64,000 bases of DNA from Diplosphaera chodatii (Eukaryota; Chlorophyta; Trebouxiophyceae; Prasiolales; Stichococcaceae). The notes beneath the pieces are model-generated. The model ran no database searches and was not told the origin of the DNA. It worked only from the letters and a program-made list of their open reading frames with translations. The translations under genes were made by a program, and so were the position numbers. Within the stretch, counting starts at the first letter, position 1. Every line of letters starts with the position of its first letter. This document shows, piece after piece, positions 48,165-60,900 of the stretch. The stretch spans positions 769,001-833,000 of the forward strand of contig JAALGY010000037.1 in assembly GCA_032358165.1 (NCBI GenBank), in the 5' to 3' direction.

Positions 48165-51100
48165 CTATGATCGCCGCCGAGTGCGTCGCGGCCCAACTGG
48201 CTCCACAAGGCCCAGCTGCGCCGCCCAGGCCCTTTTCCCAAATCGGGGCGCCGCCGCTTGCTTGGTTGCGTCGAAGGCCGCCCGATCAAAGCCCGGCACC
48301 GGTTGGCCGTGGCTGTCCACCAGCGAGAAGACCAGCCGCACCGGCGGCAGCGGCTCCTGCATGCCCTCCGGCACCTCCCCCGGCGCCATCTTGCCCTCGT
48401 CCAGAAGGCGCGTCCGCTCTCTCGCCCACACGCCTTGGTGGGGGGAGCCCGGGCGCAGCGCCGCACGTGCTGTAGCGACGGCCTCCTTCAGCTCCTGCTG
48501 GGAAATGGGGCGGAGCAGCTTGTCCTCGTGGCACTGGAACCACGAGTCCTCTGCATGCTGGATTTGCAGCGAGCAGCCGCCGCTGACGTCGCCGCTGCCG
48601 CCGTGCTGCCCTGGCCCGCTGCTGCTGGCGGGCAGTGCGTGCGCGGCGGCTGCCTGACGGGCCGCCTGAAGCAGGTGGCGGGCGTTGTGGCCCGTACCCA
48701 GGTGGAGCGCAGTGCCCGAGTGGTGCTGGCTGGCATATTTGGAAGCGTGCCCGCCTATCCAGCTGTCAGCTGGATCGGTGGCAAGCTGCCACTCGAGTGG
48801 TGTCTCGCATGGTGGCATTGCTAACCATCGCTGTGCCTCGCCTGCAGCACAGGGAAGGTGGAGCTCAGGGCCACATGGTGCAAGCCGCAGCTTTACGCCA
48901 GATCAGCAGCCCGCATCCTGCGCAAGCTCGACAGGGGGGGTGTGAGGCGGCATTGTGCACAAGTCCTCCAGGCGATTCTGCTTGAAGCGCACGAAACGGG
49001 CGCTTGCCTGGCACATCCAGCTTGTAGCGCCGCTGCACGTCGGGCAGCTCGTCCAGCAGCCGCCTGACGCAGTGCGCAGGCTGGGCAGGGAATGCCCACC
49101 CTTCCCCGGCAAATATTTTTTCCTCACTATACATCTGCAGCAAACACAGTATGTTGGGGAAACACAGCATGTTGGGGTGTAATGGCTGACGCCATGCCGT
49201 CTCCTCGAAGTAGCGCGCCAGCTTCTCGGTAGGCCACTGGCAGTAGTACTGCGATGGACTCTTTGTGTGGCGCACCCTCATGTCCTTCTCCTCGACGGTG
49301 AGCAGCGTGCCCGCAGCGTCCAGGTATGCGAAATCCAGATGTGGCGGGCTGTCTGCCGCTGCCGCCTCGCCATGGCTCACAGCCATGTGCACGCAGTGTA
49401 CGTGTTGTCCGCGGTCCCGCAGCACCCGGAAGGCGCCGCCCAGCTGCACCATCAGGGGTCTCGTGCTGATGCTGGTCGAGCCGCTGGCCGACCCTGTCGT
49501 GTAGACGCGCACCGGCACGGCGGGGCTGTCTGGCGAAGACAGGACTTTGGCGGTGTAAGTGGTGGCAGATATTCCCGTCTCCGCCACAAGAAACCCTGTG
49601 CAAACCAGCCACACGGTGAGGCTCGGGGACGAAGGCACGGCCCGCAGCAGGTCACACGCTGGCGCCCAGGGAGCATCTGGTGTTGAAGCAGACTCCTTGC
49701 ATACCACAGACCTGGCAGGTGGGGGTCGCACAGCTCCACGGGCACGTCTCGATCGGTGTGCCCACTGCAGCTGCGCGTCACCCCATTGCCTTCAGTATCG
49801 GCCTTCCAGCAGTTGTTGTCAGCACGCGTCACCGCCTCCTCCAGCGCCACCTGGCAATGGAAAGTGGAGTCTGGTCGGCTGGCAGCTGTTGAGGCCGAAC
49901 CTTTGCGCTATTGCAGTGCAGCCCGAAAGACAAGCCGCGCCAATAAAAAGGCTGTGCATGCCCGCAGTTCCGCACAGCAGCGTCATCAGCACCCATGACT
50001 GGATTCAAGTGTTACCCGCCCCATGGATTACACAGTCAACAATGCTTGATTGACTGCCTGCCCATGGTTGTGTGCACAGACGCTTGCGGGAAGTACCTTG
50101 TCGCACACGATGGCCTCGCCGTCTGTGTGGAAGATCAGGCGCAGCTCCTGCTCGCCGCCAGGCAGCATCGCCCCCGCCGTGAATGTCACGTCCACTCTGT
50201 CGCTGTCCGCCAAGGCGTCCACGTAATCCAGCAGGGCCTGTGTCATTATGCGCAGCAGATCAGCTCGCCGGACGGTGCAATGCCCCATTGCTGCAGCCAC
50301 TGACATTGCTGTTGACGGCCAGGATACTAGGAGTTTTTGGAATGCCAAGATGCCACGCACATTGCATTGACGGCAAGTAACGCACATACACTGCCGCATT
50401 GCCGCCAGAGAGTTGGATCCAGTCATCCGCGCGAAAAACCTTGGCCAAGGCGTCTGTGATGACCGTGTTATTGTTGGACACAATGCGCACCACAGCGCCG
50501 CCTTCTAACTTCAGCATCGCAGCGATGCGAGGTCCTGCAATCGGTACAACGGCCATGATGGTCATCAGATATCGACTTGCTGCCTGGCCATCGGCGCGGG
50601 CTACAGCAGAGCATGGAAGCAGATAGTGCATCAGGTAAGCCAGTACATTCGAGCTGCCCCAGCCAGCATGCATCAGATAACAAAGCACCTGGGACATAGA
50701 TGCGCTGACCCCAGAAGCGGCGCAATGCCGCCATGTTGATCTCGATCGCGTCCTGCGACGCTAGGTTGAAGCCGTGGCTGAGCACCCAACGCGGCAGTTG
50801 AGGCAGGCGCTCATGCACCTGCGGGTGGTAGGAGTCCCCATGATGACGGGATCGCGCTTCGTTGATGACAGCATAAGCGCATCTCATGCGAGGCTGAACA
50901 GCTGGACATGCTGGGTGCGTGCTTGACTGACTGCACGGGATGCACGACATGTGCGGTGACCTAGGATCCAACTGCGTCGGGGCTTCTCTGCAAGATGCGT
51001 GTGCACCTGCTCCGGGGTCACCCGGACGAGGCGCTGGCCGCTGAGCACGCCCACATCCATATAGCCAGCGGCGCCGCCGTGCAGCGCGGATGAGTCAGTG

Positions 51101-54100
51101 TAGCGCGTCCAGAACCGCATCTTGTCTGGGTCTGCGCCTTGGGCCACAGCCGCCCCTGCCAGCGCTTCCAGCAGGCCGTGCGTGTTGCCGGCCCAGTCGC
51201 CGTCGACGGACCAGGCCGCCGGCACGCCCCGCAGCCGCGCCATGCACAGCAGCTCCCCGCTCAGCCGCCATTGCACGGTGGTCTCGACGCTGTGAGGCAC
51301 GCCCAGCTGCTCCAGCGCCGCGCCTGGAAGACCGACATGCTTAAGTGCGACGACTGCGTGCTGACTTGACATGGTCGAGTTGCACTCATTGGCACATGCT
51401 TTGAAATTGTATGCGCCTGCGCGCCTATGGCAGACTGGCATAGCACTGGGGTGAAACATTCGCTCCGGGGCGTAGTAGGCGTCAATTGCTTGTTACATAT
51501 GGTCTTGAACCAGAAAGATATTACAGCAAGGTGTGACCCACCGCTCAGCCTGAAGTTCCATTGTCCAAAGGTGCGCGAGGTTAGCAGCTGCATATCCCGT
51601 GAGATGCCACCGCAGCCGTCTCCGGTAACGACCTCGTCCCACTTCGAGTACAGGTCCTGCCGAAGCTCTGCGCGCTTTTCGAGCACCTGAAATTGAGGTG
51701 CACTGACAGTGGTTGTCCAAGCCAACAGCTCGCTTTGAGGGGAGGGCAAACAGGGCGTGCAGCAGGCTGTTCCGCCGCAGGCTCATGGCAACCATGGTGG
51801 AACATTCCTTGCCATGATGCATACCTGGGTGGTCGTGATGTCCACCACATGCCCGCCATCATGCAGCACCTCCAGACCTATGGTGTGGCTGCTGTCGCTG
51901 CTGGCAATTGCCACCGCCCGCAGGCGCGACGCCGCATCGCCCTCCCGCTCAGCTGCGACGGTCAGCAGCGCGCCGACGGTGTCGGACCACCCACGGTCGG
52001 CAGCTGTGGCAAGATGAATGTGGTCCTTGCTGAGTGGCTGTCGTGGTCGTCAGCAGCTAGTAGCTGGAAGGGTGTGAGTGTGCAGCGCAGTTTCAGGTCT
52101 GGGCACAATACAGCTCGATGTTTTCGCCTTCGCAGGACAGCCATCACCTGCTATGCCTTGCAGGTGCTGCTCAAATAGGATGTCATTGGGGTGCTTTGCC
52201 AGGCAGAACTGCAGCAGTGTCCTGCTGCCCGCACCCCGTATCCCCAGAGCGTCCATCAACCATCCTGCAAGCGGCAGTCCGTGAGATGCCTCCTCTTGCG
52301 ATGCGCCTGACACGATCCACGCAAGTGATTGACGCCACCAGTCTGCATCCTCCTCAACTATGTCAGGCCTGGCACAGAATGCGTCGCAGCTCACCATCGA
52401 TGCCATGGCCGACGACCTGGTTCGACACGTGCTCCTGGCAGCGCTGCAGCTGCGCAGCGGCATTGCACGTCAGCTCCCTGGGCGCTGACAGCTCCCAGGA
52501 TGCACCGAGCACGTCATCCTGCGAGTAGTGTGAGGCACGGCATCAGCAGTGATTAGCTTCCCAGCGTATGTGTGCAGTTGCATCCAGCATATGGGTTGCG
52601 GTCCGCTGCACCAGTGCATGTGGCTGCGGAGGCCCTGCGCGGGTCAGCAAGGCCATTGCACTACATTCAGATCCATGCCACCAGATGTCACATCACTCAC
52701 GTCGATGTCTCCGCTGTCCAGAGCACCGGTGACGTCGTTCGCTGGGTCCTTCAGCCAGTTGAAGCGCCTGAGGATTGCGTCCTTGTGCTGCGTGTAGTGG
52801 TCACGCGCATGCACCTTGACCGCTGCCATGTCCATCTTGATGCCCGCTGCCAACACCATTGAGCCTGCGCGCGCAGCTCCACCTCAAGATTGTTGCTATG
52901 TTGGACAGATGCTGACCAGATAGAACGTGCTCCGAATGGAAGAACACAGTTGTGCGGCTGGTCACTGTGTCTCCAATGCTCGGTGTGGCGAAGCTGCATG
53001 ACTGGAGCGCTGTGCAAGAAACCTCGGCTGTATCTGCCTCGGCTGTACTTTAGATGATGTCGAGCAGGGCTAGAAGCGAAGTCTGCTCGCCGGTGTGGAT
53101 GGCCGTCGCGGTGGTGGGGTCCTGCAGGTCGATGCCCTCCGGTAATGGCCACTGCTGGCTCTCGACAAACTCCACATCCTCCGGCGTGGGGTCGCCGCCG
53201 TGCTGATACACCACCATGCCCGGCTGCCCCGGCACCGGCACTGCCTCCATGGCGTGCTGCAATGGTATAGACTGGGTACATTACCTGTTGAATGAGTACT
53301 TGTATACCAGCACGTCTGCCATGATGCCATGTGGGTGGCTGAGACACTCTGACACAAGGTGGCTGAAGGTTCAACGGTCGAGGGTGCACCTTGAAAAAGC
53401 AGGCTGTGTACTTCAGCGGCTGCAGCAGCGCGTGGAGCTCATCGTCGTCTGCGTCCGGCGAGGCCATCGATGTGAGCGCAAGGCGGAACATGGGCGTGAC
53501 TGCCAGCTGCAAATTCGCAGGTGCACAATGATTTCAGTTGGGGGCATAGGGGAATCAAGTGTGCTCCTTTTGGTCCATTTTAGGGTGCATGCTTATGCAT
53601 GCTCGAGTGGCCTCTGCTCAGCAAGCAGGAGCTGGGCACCTGATCGAATGTGGTGGATGATGGCAGGGTCTTCAGTGTTGACCGCAGGTCTTCAAAGGAG
53701 ATGGGCATCGGCTTGGAGAAGTCGCATCCCATTGTGGTGGGTAGCGCCCAGCCGAGCTCGCGTTTCACGCCCAGCAAGTCCCATAGGTCTGGAAGGAAGA
53801 CCAGTTTGCCCATCCCCCTCCTGTATCCGGCGGGATTCTTGCATCAGCGCGTTCCCGGCAATGGCTGAAGCCTGCCAAGACAGTCGCACTGGCAGCGCAT
53901 TGATGCTGGTGATTGCTGCAGAGGTGATTCGGTTGGTTCTCATATGCTCACGTGCATCGGAGCCAATCGTTGTGTCAATAATCAATGAGCACTGACCTGC
54001 TCAGCCCCATGCAGGCGAAGTTTGCGGCCGTGGACAGCACGTAATTGTCTGTGTCGTTGTGGAGAAGCAGGACGTCATCGGCGCCATCAGCGCCGGGCGG

Positions 54101-54956
54101 CAGAAATGCGCTGACTGTGTCGGTCTCGCGCAGCGCCCATCGCAGCGTGAAGGCGTGCCGTCTGCGCAGCTTGCAATCATGGGTCAATGCTGCAACGTGG
54201 AGGCCATCTGGGGCATCAGGGCAGCCGTGCAGACAACGTGCAGACAGATGAGAGAGGCATCTAGTGTCATGCACAATGTCATGCTGCAAGGGGGGCGGGT
54301 GAAGCCTGCGAGGGTTGCTCACGGGAAGGCGTCCTTGAGAGCCAGCAGCAGCATCTCCAGCACCAGGTGCGTCAGCTGGATGCGCTCTGCCAGGATGCCC
54401 CGCGCGCGGTCCAGGTCGCCGTCCTCCGCGTACCCGATGGCCCGTAGGGACGTCTCGGATGCCGTGGGGCCGCCGCTGCCTGCAGTCCGCCGCTCGTCCT
54501 TGCGTTTGTGACTGCCGGGCCCGGACTCGCCCCATAGCTGCACACAAGCACGGACACGAGTCAGCGGCATATCAAAGAGTGAAAATGACGGAATTGGAGT
54601 CAAGTCGTCAGTATTCATGTCTGCAGGCTCACATGGAAGGTGGTTCCAAGCGGCGCCTGCTGCAACGCCGGCCACAGGCTGCGTAACAGCATCACCGCCG
54701 TCTTCTCTGGGTGTGCCTTGTCCCAGCCACACTTATACAGGAACGGCGATAGGTCCACGACCACGTGCCCGGGCCGCTTCTGCCTGAACCGTTCGAGCGG
54801 TGACGGGCATGCCGCAGCAGCACCCTCAGCGGCGCCCTCGTCGGCTGCAGATGGATATGTCGCTGACGAGAACGACTGATACGCAACTTCCAGAAACAGA
54901 AGAAAGACTCCATAAAGTTTCTTTATGCCATCCTGGGCTTTTTGGCCCAGCCCCAT
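48165..54956 (-). CDS. Large unrecognised multi-exon protein (about 1,300 residues)
   Basis: I do not recognise the family. ATG at 54956 gives MGLGQKAQDGIKKLYGVFLL, then exons with clear coding bias and good splice sites. Legible pieces, N to C: HVVVDLSPFLYKCGWDKAHP, AIGYAEDGDLDRARGILAER, DDVLLLHNDTDNYVLSTAAN, KLVFLPDLWDLLGVKRELGW, KWDEVVTGDGCGGISRDMQL, VQWRLSGELLCMARLRGVPA, WILGHR, FRADDWIQLSGGNAAVYVRY, LPGGEQELRLIFHTDGEAIV, LMVQLGGAFRVLRDRGQHVH and a last large exon with RLVFSLVDSHGQPVPGF, ending in an Arg-rich tail at TAG 48165. The alternation of short hydrophobic strands in the second half suggests beta-sandwich domains, which is inference. Exon edges are approximate and the model could be two genes. 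Confidence 0.6.
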
Positions 54957-56186
54957 AGCTGCGCACAGTCTATGTGCCCATGTCTGTCTTGGTGCTCGCG
55001 ACGGCTCCAATGCGGCAGCGAGGCGAGATGCAAGTGTATAAGAGAGGGTCTGCAGGCAACTCCAGTGGCTTCAAGATTGCTTCGATGTTGCATGCATTGG
55101 CCCACATGGGGGTTCGCTCCGTCCTAGAAAAACCCTGGTTGCTGGAATGCGTTAGATGCGACCACCCTGGACCACCAGGATTGTTGAAGGCGCACAAGCA
55201 ATCGAGGTGGGTCACCAGGCATATGCATTCCTCTTACAATTCGATTGCGCGCCTTGAGACCGGTGTGCTGCGGTGCAAGTCGGCTCTGATTCCACCTTCA
55301 GCCAATGATGGGAGTGGTTTCAGTTGCATGCCTGGTCCGGCGTCCCCAAAAATTGCAGCCTGCAACTGCAATCCCGCAGGCATGCTGGCACGGGAAGACT
55401 TGTTATGACCGTGGTGCCGCTGTGGAGGCTGCCGACGGCCACATGTGGTGCTCTGTATCAGTGTATGGCAGCTGCAGTGCCGCTGCACCTGTCGGGCCAG
55501 ACAGCAGGGATGCGAGCATGCTGGACGGAGGGCGGCATCTCCATGCTCCCGCGCATAGGCGGGCAGCAACGCGCATGTTTGGATGCGCATGCCACTCGTT
55601 GGCACGCAGATGTTTTGCGAGCGTTGCTCGACGCGCGGCTGCGCCGCGTTGAGTTGTCAGATGTGCAGAAGTGCTGTGGAGACAAGCCACTGCTCCCTGC
55701 TTGCACTGCAGCAGTGCTCGTGTGACGAGTTGAAGTGACGGTCCACACGTGCGTGGGCACAGCCTGGACGCACAACCCCAAGAAGACAGCATGCACCACC
55801 GTCTCCCAGCAGGCCGCCTCTGGCTCTGCCGGCGCACCAGCAAGGTGGGCTGCTCTGTTCTGTGTGCAGAGTGCACCGTGCTGCAGCTGGCCGGTGTTGT
55901 CTGTAGCTGAACCTGCTCCGAGTTGTACGGATGGGAAACTGATTGTGGAAGCAGCCTGCCCACGACGTTCATGCGTATCGTCGCATCATGTCCTGTCACA
56001 CGTCTGCTTGACAATGTCCACAAGCTTCGTTTTGTATGTCCGACCATCACACCGCGGCGTGCCAGGGTCTGCTCCAAGTCCAGCTCCTGCAGCAGGCTTG
56101 GTCACATGAAAGCATCTGATCGAACTGCTCGGCCCTGCACGCCCCATTGCAACATTGGGTGCAACTCGCTTCACATGCACCTGCAG
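54957..56186. other. Region with unresolved coding content
   Basis: About 1.2 kb between the start of the minus-strand gene and the first plus-strand exon I can place. Open frames occur on both strands (for example 55324-55725 plus) but none has a domain, a convincing start or matching splice sites. It may hold the 5' exons and promoter of the plus-strand coiled-coil gene. Confidence 0.35.
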
Positions 56187-57181
56187 GCACTTCGAGTGGT
56201 GGCGGCGGCACGCAGGCCGCCGACGACCGCGCCTCGGGCGCGGCGGGGCTCACGTGCAGCTCCACGCTCGCCACCGGCGACGACATCCCGGTGAGGAGCA
56301 GGTTGCTGTGCACCTCGCACACTGTGTGCCATTTGCCACGACTCTGCACTGTCGGCAGCAGACGGGCCCTAAGCCCCGGGCGTCTGCGGTGGCCGCATGC
56401 TGGTGATGTGACGGTGTTCACATCACCAGTCCCGTTGGACATACCTGCCACGCCACCTTTCATGTGGGCCCTTAAACCCTGGTCCTGCCGCGGGTGGATG
56501 CGGAGGAGATTCTGGCATATCATGCGGCGCAGGAGGCCATGACATGGCGCCGGGTGCAGCTGACGAAGATGAAAGCAACGGTAGGGCTTTAGGACGCCAG
56601 GATGCGCACCACCAGTGTCTAGACATGGCTGGCCTTGCCCCAAGAGATTACCAGAAGAACATCCAACTTCGGATGCTGCAAAATCGGCATTCTTATGGTA
56701 GCCGAGCGCTGCAGCGTCGGTTCATTGCAGCTACGGGTCGGCACTACGGCTGCGGAACTTGGCCATTCAGCGACCGCATGTCAGTTGCTATGCGTCCTGT
56801 CATTGTTCCTTGGCTATCTAGTCAAGTTCACAAGCTCAGTGGTGACATTAGACAAGGCCTGCAAGCTCAGGCTTCAGGGTAGCAACGTGCAGGCAACAGA
56901 TGAGGGGCATGTAGTTGCATGGGCGGCCTCCGAAAGCAGTCGAGCTGAGTTGTGGACACTGGTGGTGCTTGCAGCTGGACGGCTCTGCCGACGAGCAGCT
57001 GGATATGGCACTGGATGGCGTGCGCCGCATGGCCCAGGAGCTGCTGGCGCAGAGGGCAGCCAAGCAGGCAGTCGAGCAAGATCTGGCCCGGGCGCAGGAG
57101 CAGCTTGCCGCCGGGCGGATGGCGGCGGTCAAGGAGTCCGAGAAGACGACCGGGGAGCATGCATCCAGGAAGCGCAAGTGA
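56187..57181 (+). CDS. Unrecognised coiled-coil protein with C-terminal basic motif, 5' end unresolved
   Basis: Three exons chain together in phase. The first is 56187-56290, after acceptor CCTGCAG and before donor GTGAGG, and reads TSSGGGGTQAADDR then CSSTLATGDDIP. The second is 56506-56580 (EILAYHAAQEAMTWRRVQLT). The third is 56975-57181, a heptad-rich stretch (LDMALDGVRRMAQELLAQRA, AVEQDLARAQEQLAAGRM) ending in HASRKRK and TGA. The helix plus basic tail resembles stalk proteins such as XRCC4-type factors, but the similarity is too generic to name. The start codon was not found; an ATG at 56106 is one candidate. On the opposite strand 56187-56290 is also open (SPVASVELHVSPAAPEARSS), so the strand of this exon carries some doubt. 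Confidence 0.5.
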
Positions 57182-57936
57182 TCCGATCAGTGACCGGGAG
57201 CGGGCCATGGCTGGGCCGATGGCCAGCGGCGTGGCGGTGCTGGCAAGCCTCAACGGGTGGGGGGTGCGGCAAGGTCCGCGGCGCACGTTGCAGGGCAGCA
57301 TGGTTGCTGCACCCAGCGATAGGACTTGGATTTGGTGCTGGAATCAGATATTCGGTGTTTGACTGTAGGAGTTAGTGTGCCGGTGGGTACGGGTGTGTGG
57401 GATCTCAATTTTCATGCTGTGCAGCCATCGCATGCGGATGATGCTGGTGATATGTATGACAGAGTCTGTCCAGGTTGCCAGCCGTGTCCAAAAACACGGC
57501 TGGCGGCGGTGTGAACCCTTCAGGCTCGAAGCTTGTGAGATCTGCAGAGCATGGATGTGTAGCTGTAGAGCTGGGGTTGGTCAAGTTTCTTTCTTTCACG
57601 CTGGTGGTCGGGTTGTGTGGTTTGCTTGATGCCCTGCCATCGACCTCTGTGCTTCATCAGCTATCGTGTGGCGGACTTAAGTGTATTGGACATATCTCGC
57701 AAAGGCATCTTGTGTCAGCCCTACACCGTATAGGCGGCAGACGCACCACCCACACAGAAAGTGGCTGCTGATCACGAATTTTCGACCGGCTAGTGAGCTG
57801 GTTACCAGCCAGCAGAGGCGGGTGGAGGCATGTCCAAGGCGCATTGAAAACAGGCAACAGCGACGCCTCGAGTACATGAGAGATGTGTGACTGAAAGCTG
57901 CCCTGCACTTCCCGTTCATCAGCCAGGCCCTGCGAA
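57182..57936. other. Convergent intergenic region with a strong hairpin
   Basis: About 755 bp between the plus-strand coiled-coil gene and the end of the next minus-strand gene. No coding exon is supported. It contains a perfect 11-bp inverted repeat at 57477-57504. Confidence 0.45.
57477..57504. repeat. Perfect 11-bp stem, 6-nt loop hairpin
   Basis: GCCAGCCGTGT (57477-57487), loop CCAAAA, ACACGGCTGGC (57494-57504). It lies about 300 nt after the stop of the plus-strand coiled-coil gene, in the presumed 3' untranslated or intergenic region. Confidence 0.85.
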
Positions 57937-60900
57937 CTACGTGATGAGCCCGTACTGGGAATGGTATCCCACCGCCCCCGCGGCTGGCGCGGAGCACGCC
58001 CGCTGGAACGCCTGCGCCAGGGCCGGCTGGTTGCGGTCGGCTGTGAGGAGCTCACCCTGGGACATGTCGCACAGCACCTGCGTCGGCGCAGCATCGAGAG
58101 CCGTCAACTCCTCTGGCAAATGTGGGGCATCGCCCAGTTGGAGCCAGATGGGAGGTGTCCTCACGACAGGATTTGCAAAATTAGATGACGCTACCTGCAG
58201 CGCCGGGAATGCTTTGCCCAGGAGATCGCCCTGGATGAGCAGGTCTTCCCCCAGGATGTCGTCGCCTCGCTTCATGTCGCAGACCAGCGAAGGCACCTGC
58301 AACACGCGGCGCGCTCCAGGTGATCCCCGCTCCCCGCTGCGCAACTTGATGACAGTTGCGGGTCTGGCCACACAACCTCGGCTACATGCGCAATCAGTCG
58401 CACCAGCGCCGGCTAAGCGCTGCGGTGCTCGCACAGCTTGCACTCCTGTGTACCCGCATCATAGCCGGCCGACGTCTTGCATCGCTGGCACGCCTCCTGA
58501 TATAAGGGACACCCCACACCTGCGGTGCGCAGGCACACAGGTGTTGCAGTATGCGCGAAGGCGATGGGCGGTTGCAACCGACATGGCTGGCGGTGAGAGC
58601 GAAGGACAGCTGGCACTGATGGGTGGTTGTCACCTGGGAGCTTGGGCTGTAGTGTGGCATCAACCACCATCACAACGTGCCCTTCGAGGGGCCTGTGCAG
58701 TGCTGCGTTTACCGCGTTGCGGGCCTGGAAGCATGACAGCATGGCTTACGCAGAGGATGGTGTGCCAACATGTAGCATACGGTGAAAAGACGTACGAGAG
58801 TAAGGTTCGCACCGCCAGGTCGAAGTACTGCTGGTACTCATCATCTGTCAGTTCGAATACGAGCGTCTGCGGGGTGCTAGCCAGCTGCAAGGGCACCTTG
58901 TCTAGCCAGTGTGTTCTCCGCACGCGGAGAAGCAAGTACCCCTGAAGCATGCACAACAGGTGGTAGCCCATGCACATCGAGTGTGCAGATTGTGGATGCA
59001 GCAGTGGCTGTTGCATACCTTGGGGTGGCCCTGGCTCGCTCGCGCTGCAAAGTCGTTTTGCAGCTGCTGGGTGTTGCCCTGCCACGAGTCGCCAAATATT
59101 TTCACCTGCATCCACGGGTGCGCCCGCGTCATGTTGTCGGGACTGCAGAACTCGTGTGCCAGGTCAGCCGTCGTGCCATGCTGCGTACCTGGAGGTTTTC
59201 GTTTGTCGATGATATGGCGGTCACTGAAATGACGCCAGGGCCCCCTCCCGCTGCCCTTGGCGGATAGTGGTGGATGTCGATGCTTGCGACCATGGCACCG
59301 GTCAGGGCTCCCTCTGGCAGCGCCGCAAGGCTCTGCAGCAGACGCACAGTAGTGGTTGTGCATCCTGTTGTCACAGATGCTGGCACGTGGGCTGTGCTCG
59401 CCGCCAGGACTGCGCACGTTTGGCAGGTCATCAGTGGCGGCGTTGGGGGCGGTTGGACTGAGGATGACGCTGGTGCGGGGGTAGGCATCGTTGATCTTCA
59501 CGTCGTCTGCAAAGTGGTAGTACGCAAACACCCATCTGTTGCCGTTGATCCCTGGGAAGTCGGCGCTGTTCATCTTCTCGGCGACGCCGTTGCTGAAGGT
59601 AAACGTGAGGCCTGCGCAAGTGCATATACACAGATGGATCTGCCTGATGCTGCTGCGCCAGGATGCAGGCTGGCGATGCGGTCAGGTGTGCTACACAGCT
59701 GCCCACGCACCTGGCTCCATCGTTTTGGCCTGCGCATTGGAGGCGCGCACACGCAGTCCCCACAGCTTGCCCACATCTGGAGCCTCGACGCCCACAACGG
59801 CGTAGAAACCGCCAGGTCGTGCTATGGGGGTCACAGCCAGAACCAGCATGTCTACCTGCGGCATGTCCGCAGGCGACGAGGTCATCACGATCCCATGCAT
59901 GCACTGCATGCCCTCGGATGCCGTCGTTGCTGGTGCACCACGCCGCGATGCGGGTGCATCCTCAGTGGGCAAGCCTCTCAACGGCTGATGTGGTGACCGG
60001 GTGCACTGGCCGGCCCAGGTTCCAGATGATGTCGAGCCCGCGGTGCCGCTGGCCGTCCGCCATGGTGCCCTCTATCGTATGTGCCGCACCGCTGTCGGTG
60101 ATGCGGCCGCCCGTGGCGCGACTGCTGACGGTCCGCCTAAATCAGAAGCGTTCCAATGCCGGGGAAGCAATCTCTTGGCCTGTGAGCCCGAAGCCCCACA
60201 GACGTCCTGGTACAATCTCCGGAACGCATGTCAGATCAGTGCACGTGCAGATTCATGTCAGGTGCAGCCTCCAAGGGAAGGTAATCCTGCACGTCGGCAC
60301 CTGAGGACCGAATCCTGCTGCTGCCGGGCCCTTGCAATCGTTGTTGCACCAGCGCAGGGCCCAAGCAACCGTATGCGCGTCGCCTACTGGCACACTGCGA
60401 GCATTGTGCGATCGATTGTTGTGGTATTCGGGATGCGTGGTCCGACAGGTAGCTTGCCCAGCTTGCTCTTGAATGGCATGGGTGTACGACCAGGGGAAGC
60501 GGCGCAGCGCCTCACACCTGCCGGTCTGCCATCAGGCCCAGTTAGTTGCTCTCGATAAGTAGAGAGGGGACACGCCACTGCTTCCAGGCGGGTAGCGGCA
60601 TGGTGGCGCACAAGAACCCAGGTGCTCGGCGTGTTTCTCGCTTGTCCCAGCGCCCCAGGCCTGATGTGCAACACGATGCTGCAGCAGCAGACGCGCCGCC
60701 GTGCTGATTTTTCCCATCTGTGTGGTCCAGCATGTTCGAGCCGTTCCATCGACGGATCGTGTCTGTAACTGTGCAGTCAGCAGTGGGTGCATGCACCAGT
60801 GGCAGCAGCCGGAGGGCGGAGAGGTGGTAGCTGTCTCCTGCTTCACCATGCACACAGTTTCCTTGTGCGCATGCGCTCACAGCCACAAACTGCAGTTCCA

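Noticed and set aside
56187..57181. XRCC4/XLF identity for the coiled-coil gene
   Set aside because: Only a generic coiled coil and a basic tail support it; no head-domain sequence was recognised.
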